Shown one piece after another: positions 6,340 to 8,894 of a stretch of 8,894 nt of DNA (within the stretch, counting starts at the first letter, position 1; every line of letters starts with the position of its first letter). Source of the stretch: Halobacteriales archaeon SW_9_67_24. GTDB taxonomy: Archaea; Halobacteriota; Halobacteria; Halobacteriales; Halococcaceae. The DNA is taken from the NCBI GenBank assembly GCA_003022685.1, contig PXSV01000137.1, forward strand, positions 1 to 8,894. Direction: 5' to 3'. A model generated the notes under the pieces. It saw only the letters and a list, made by a program, of their open reading frames with translations, did not search any database and was not told the DNA's origin. The position numbers and the translations under genes are program-made.

Positions 6340-6660
6340 CTCCCGAAGCGTGTCGGGGAGTTCGACCTCCTCGGGGGCGGGCATCCAGAAGTAATCGAAC
6401 GCGACGCCGAGCGCGAACGGCAGTACGACCGCGACCCCGAGCACCGCGACCGCCCCGCCGAGGTCCGGGCCCAGCCCGATCGGTCCGGTCGTGACGAGCG
6501 TCAGCACGAACAGCACCGTCGGCACGAGCACGGCGATGTAGAGCGCGACGCCCCACTGGGTGTCGAGCCGGACGCGAATGAAGCGCGTGGCGAGCGCGGC
6601 GATGGCGGCGTTGATGCCGACGACAACAGTGAGTCCGACGAGGTCGGCAACCGAGACCAT
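6334..6660 (-). CDS. Three-TM hypothetical membrane protein
   Basis: The 108-residue protein has three hydrophobic segments. They are about residues 8-24 (LTVVVGINAAIAALATR), 35-55 (WGVALYIAVLVPTVLFVLTLV) and 66-90 (LGGAVAVLGVAVVLPFALGV region). A short basic loop (RFIRVRLDTQWG) follows the first, and the polar tail is WMPAPEEVELPDTLRES. It resembles the small unknown membrane proteins common in haloarchaea; I know no function. The start could be ATG 6660 (MVSVADL) or ATG 6669 (MGSMVSV); upstream codons are Arg/Ser rich and unlikely. A weak CGATAC patch at 6691-6696 suits 6669 slightly better. It is divergent from the E1 alpha gene, with about 70 bases between starts. Its stop codon is part of structured element A. 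Confidence 0.75.
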   Translation of the reverse strand: MVSVADLVGLTVVVGINAAIAALATRFIRVRLDTQWGVALYIAVLVPTVLFVLTLVTTGPIGLGPDLGGAVAVLGVAVVLPFALGVAFDYFWMPAPEEVELPDTLRES

Positions 6661-6730
6661 ACTCCCCATCAGGGTTCGCGGGCCTTCGGCGTATCGGAAC
6701 GGCTTTCGGGCGGCACGTGGGAGTGGGGAC

Positions 6731-7747
6731 ATGCACCGGGTCATCGGCGAGCGAGACCTCGATGCGACCCCGTTCGACGCCGACGACGCGCGCGACCTCC
6801 TCCGTGACATGATCCGCGCACGGCGCTTCGACGAGCGCGCCGTCGTGCTCCAGCGCCGGGGCTGGATGAGTGGCTACCCACCCTTTGCGGGCCAGGAGGC
6901 CACCCAGGTCGGCGCGGCCCACGCGCTTGCGGCCGAGGACTGGCTGTTCCCCACTTACCGCTCGAACGCGATGCAGCTCGCCCGCGGGGTGCCAATGGGC
7001 GACCTGCTCGCCTTCCGGCGGGGCCACCCCGAGTTCACCGCCGATCACGACCTCCCGATCTTCCCGCAGGCGGTGCCGATCGCGACCCAGCTCCCCCACG
7101 CCGTCGGTGCGGGGATGGCCGCCGACCACCTCGAAAACGATCACGCGATCCTCTGTGATTTCGGCGACGGTGCGACCAGCGAGGGTGACTTCCACGAGGC
7201 GATGAACTTCGCCGGCGTGTTCGACGCCCCGGTCGTCTTCCTGTGTGAGAACAACGGCTGGGCGATCTCCCTTCCACGGGAACGCCAGACCGCGAGCCCG
7301 ACGATCGCCCAGAAAGCTTCGGCCTACGGGTTCGACGGGACCCAGGTCGACGGGATGGACCCGCTCGCGGTGCGTAGCGCAGTCGAGGAAGCGCTCGAAA
7401 CCGCGCGCGCTGGCGAGCCGGTGCTCGTGGAGAGCTTGACCTACCGCCAGGGCGCACACACCACCAGCGACGACCCGAGCCGGTATCGCGACGAGGGCCC
7501 CGACCTTCCCGCGTGGCGAACCCGCGACCCGATCGAGCGCTTCGTGGAGTACCTCGCCGATCAGGCGGTCGTCGATGATGGGTTCGTCGAGGACTGTAAG
7601 GAAGAAGCCGACGACGAACTCGACGACGCGATCGCAACGGCGGAGGCGATCCCCGAACCCGAGAGCGGCGAACTGTTCGCCCACGTCTACGCCGAGCCGA
7701 CGCCCGAACTCGACCGCCAGTGCGCGTCGCTTGCGGGCGAGGACTGA
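6731..7747 (+). CDS. 2-oxoacid dehydrogenase E1 component, alpha subunit
   Basis: The E1 alpha subunit carries the thiamine diphosphate-Mg site of pyruvate or branched-chain 2-oxoacid dehydrogenases, which decarboxylate the acid and pass the acyl group to lipoyl-E2. The 338-residue product has the normal length. It shows PPFAGQEATQVGAA (residues 50-63), the YRSNAMQLARG helix, and the TPP motif starting GDGATSEGDFHEAMNF (145-160) and closing CENN (172-175). The phosphorylation-loop region reads YRQGAHTTSDDPSRYR (238-253), of branched-chain type. It ends in an acidic helix. E1 beta, E2 and E3 are not next to it: a TrkA-type gene follows after 58 bases. It may therefore pair with a beta subunit coded elsewhere. 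The start at 6731 fits the N-terminus; a weak CTTTCG patch lies about 23-28 bases upstream. Confidence 0.92.
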   Translation: MHRVIGERDLDATPFDADDARDLLRDMIRARRFDERAVVLQRRGWMSGYPPFAGQEATQVGAAHALAAEDWLFPTYRSNAMQLARGVPMGDLLAFRRGHPEFTADHDLPIFPQAVPIATQLPHAVGAGMAADHLENDHAILCDFGDGATSEGDFHEAMNFAGVFDAPVVFLCENNGWAISLPRERQTASPTIAQKASAYGFDGTQVDGMDPLAVRSAVEEALETARAGEPVLVESLTYRQGAHTTSDDPSRYRDEGPDLPAWRTRDPIERFVEYLADQAVVDDGFVEDCKEEADDELDDAIATAEAIPEPESGELFAHVYAEPTPELDRQCASLAGED

Positions 7748-7776
7748 CCGGCGAGCGACCCCTGCGGGGGGTAAGG

Positions 7777-7782
7777 TTATTG
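7777..7782 (+). promoter_or_regulatory. Putative TATA box of trkA
   Basis: TTATTG lies at -24 to -29 from the trkA ATG at 7806, in a short GC-rich gap. It suggests a separate leaderless promoter rather than transcription only with the E1 alpha gene. Confidence 0.55.
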
Positions 7783-7805
7783 GGGGTCCTCGGTGTACGG
7801 GTGGT

Positions 7806-8495
7806 ATGCGATTCGTCATCGTGGGTGCCGGCCGGGTCGGGCTCAGGACAGCGAGGGTGCTCGCCGAGGAGGGTCACGAGGGGACCGTGATCGAGAGCGA
7901 TCCCGACCAGCTCGAACGGCTCTGGAGCGAGCGCCTCGAGATCGTCGACATCCTCGACGGCGACGGCGCGAACGAAGACGACCTCGTCGACGCCGGGATC
8001 GAGGAGGCCGACGCGGTTGGCGCGCTGACCGGCGACGTGATCACCAACGTGATGGCGTGTCTGATCGGCAAATCGAGGGGCTGTCGCACCGTGATGCGCA
8101 TCGACAACGACGAGTACGAGGGTATCTACCGGAAGTACGCCGCGGAGGTCGACGAGGTGGTCTACCCCGAACGGCTGGGCGCGATCGGCGCGAAGAACGC
8201 CCTCCTCGGGGGGACGATCCGCGCGATCGCCGACATCGCCCACCACCTCCAGCTCGTGGAGTTCACGGTCACGCGCGACTCGCCGACCCGCGGGTACACC
8301 TTGAGCGAGCTCGAACTCCCCGGCGACGCCCGCCTGATGGCGTTCGGGAAGGAGGGAACCCCGCTCGGCCTGCCCCACGCCGACGACTCCCTGGAGGAGG
8401 GCGACCGGGTGGTGGCGCTCGCGGACTTCGGCGTGCTCGCCGACGTCCGCCGGATCATCGTCGGCGACGCGAGCCGCGCTACCGCCGACGCCTGA
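7806..8495 (+). CDS. trkA: TrkA-type RCK protein (K+ transport regulator)
   Basis: The 229-residue protein is a complete RCK unit. It has an N-terminal NAD-binding Rossmann domain with GAGRVG (residues 7-12) and acidic Glu30-Ser-Asp at the end of the second strand. Aspartates in DILDGDGANEDDL and the ALTGD segment are as in TrkA_N. An RCK_C/TrkA_C domain follows at about 145-220 (QLVEFTVTRDSPTRGYTLSE, then EEGDRVVALADF). Such proteins form rings that gate Trk/Ktr-type potassium transporters in response to nucleotide. No TrkH-like membrane subunit is in the window, so its partner is elsewhere. The stop codon and the last codon lie inside structured element B, as with the three-TM gene and element A. 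Confidence 0.92.
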   Translation: MRFVIVGAGRVGLRTARVLAEEGHEGTVIESDPDQLERLWSERLEIVDILDGDGANEDDLVDAGIEEADAVGALTGDVITNVMACLIGKSRGCRTVMRIDNDEYEGIYRKYAAEVDEVVYPERLGAIGAKNALLGGTIRAIADIAHHLQLVEFTVTRDSPTRGYTLSELELPGDARLMAFGKEGTPLGLPHADDSLEEGDRVVALADFGVLADVRRIIVGDASRATADA

Positions 8496-8578
8496 TAGGG
8501 TCGTTTGTAACCGTTTACCGGTATTCGCCGACCCGTGTCGGCGAAATACAGGAAGGACTGACAACCGACCCTATGAGG
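8490..8578 (+). repeat. Stop-codon-anchored structured element, copy B
   Basis: The element begins GCCTGATA, with TGA the trkA stop codon, and ends TATGAGG. The outer arms 8489-8508 and 8561-8580 match at 18 of 20 positions. The inner stem TTCGCCGAC (8524-8532) pairs with GTCGGCGAA (8537-8545) around CCGT, on the same axis, and continues GTA/TAC past a bulged A (8546). It shares the length, order of parts and constant bases of copy A, while paired bases differ in a compensated way, for example U-A to C-G and G-C to A-U in the inner stem. It lies between trkA and the convergent 88-aa gene. A transcription terminator is a simpler alternative for one copy alone but does not explain the shared loop bases. 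Confidence 0.75.
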
Positions 8579-8622
8579 CGACTCGCCGTCTGCTGTCCCA
8601 TCGCCCCACCGTCCCACCCCGC

Positions 8623-8889
8623 TCAGAGCGGCATCGCACCGCTCGATCCGTCCCCGCCACCCTCGTCGCCGTGCTGGCGCGCCCGCGTGAGCAGGTCGGC
8701 GACCGGCGGCTCGTAGGTGTAGCCAGGCACGATCCCCTCGACGTAGGTGCCCTCGACGAACTCCGCGAGCGCCTTCGCGGCGTCGGCCGCGCCCTGCGGA
8801 TCGTCGTGCTCGAACGCGAACACGATCCGCACGGTGTCGACGTCGCGCTCGACGGTCGGGGATGGGACGTCGATCGTCGCGCGAGTCAC
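8623..8889 (-). CDS. Hypothetical protein, 88 aa (start uncertain)
   Basis: The frame is acidic and protein-like: MTRATIDVPSP, a strand (TVRIVFAFEHDD), a helix (GAADAAKALAEFVEG), then TYVEGIVPGYTYEPPVADLL and a Gly/Asp-rich tail. The first codon at 8889 is GTG and the window ends five bases later, so the true start may lie further upstream outside it. I recognise no family. It is convergent with trkA. The 44 bases between its stop codon and structured element B have no clear terminator. Confidence 0.6.
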   Translation of the reverse strand: MTRATIDVPSPTVERDVDTVRIVFAFEHDDPQGAADAAKALAEFVEGTYVEGIVPGYTYEPPVADLLTRARQHGDEGGGDGSSGAMPL

Positions 8890-8894
8890 GCCGC

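Noticed and set aside
7758..7772. Short hairpin ACCCC/GGGGT after the E1 alpha stop as a terminator
   Set aside because: The stem is only five base pairs with no T-run; runs of C and G are common here.
6161..7819. A 552-codon open frame on the minus strand across the E1 alpha gene
   Set aside because: It is antisense to an intact E1 alpha with full TPP motif, and its sequence is low-complexity Arg/His/Ala.
5385..8515. The 11-mer TTGTAACCGTT occurs at 5385-5395 and 8505-8515
   Set aside because: The first lies in the promoter of the 94-aa gene and the second in element B; the surrounding bases do not match, so no shared role is supported.
7035..8564. A 509-codon minus-strand frame across trkA
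   Set aside because: It is a shadow of E1 alpha and trkA; its C-terminal half is almost wholly Arg, Ser, Gly and Pro.

Overview
The window reads as a chromosomal segment of a haloarchaeon (class Halobacteria). The supporting signs are very high GC, acidic proteins rich in Asp and Glu, the coenzyme F420 genes cofC and cofG, a Bat-type HTH-10 regulator, and TATA-like boxes placed 24-29 bases upstream of start codons, as expected for leaderless haloarchaeal mRNAs. I cannot name the genus from the sequence alone.

Layout, left to right. (1) The 3' end of a small CxxC/CxxC zinc-binding protein (+), then a four-TM protein with a cytoplasmic winged-helix segment (+). (2) A minus-strand block that reads, in transcription order, NDUFA9-like SDR protein, cofC, cofG. 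CofC and CofG act in F420 biosynthesis: CofG with CofH builds the Fo chromophore, and CofC activates the phospholactyl side chain. cofH is not in the window. Each gene of the block has its own plausible leaderless promoter, and the cofC-cofG spacer is unusually structured and G-rich. (3) A possible 45-aa small gene (+) and thymidylate kinase tmk (+). (4) A 94-aa unknown protein (-) and a Bat-type HTH-10 transcription regulator (-). (5) A three-TM unknown protein (-), transcribed divergently from a lone 2-oxoacid dehydrogenase E1 alpha subunit (+), then a TrkA-type RCK protein (+), and finally an 88-aa unknown protein (-) at the right edge.

The most interesting signal is a pair of related RNA-like elements. 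One begins at the stop codon of the three-TM protein (6339 down to 6251, minus strand). The other begins at the stop codon of the TrkA-type gene (8490 to 8578, plus strand). Each is an 89-base imperfect palindrome and they align end to end without a gap, about 50 of 89 positions identical by my hand count. The differences fall largely in paired positions, where both partners change and pairing is kept (about nine pairs). The CC-TGA-TA at the 5' end, the internal-loop bases and a bulged A in the inner stem stay constant. This looks like a mobile or repeated structured RNA element fixed at 3' ends of genes, sense to the gene. I do not recognise it as a described family.

No rRNA, tRNA, CRISPR array, insertion sequence or obvious defence or phage gene was seen. 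The long overlapping reading frames on the opposite strands of real genes are side effects of high GC.
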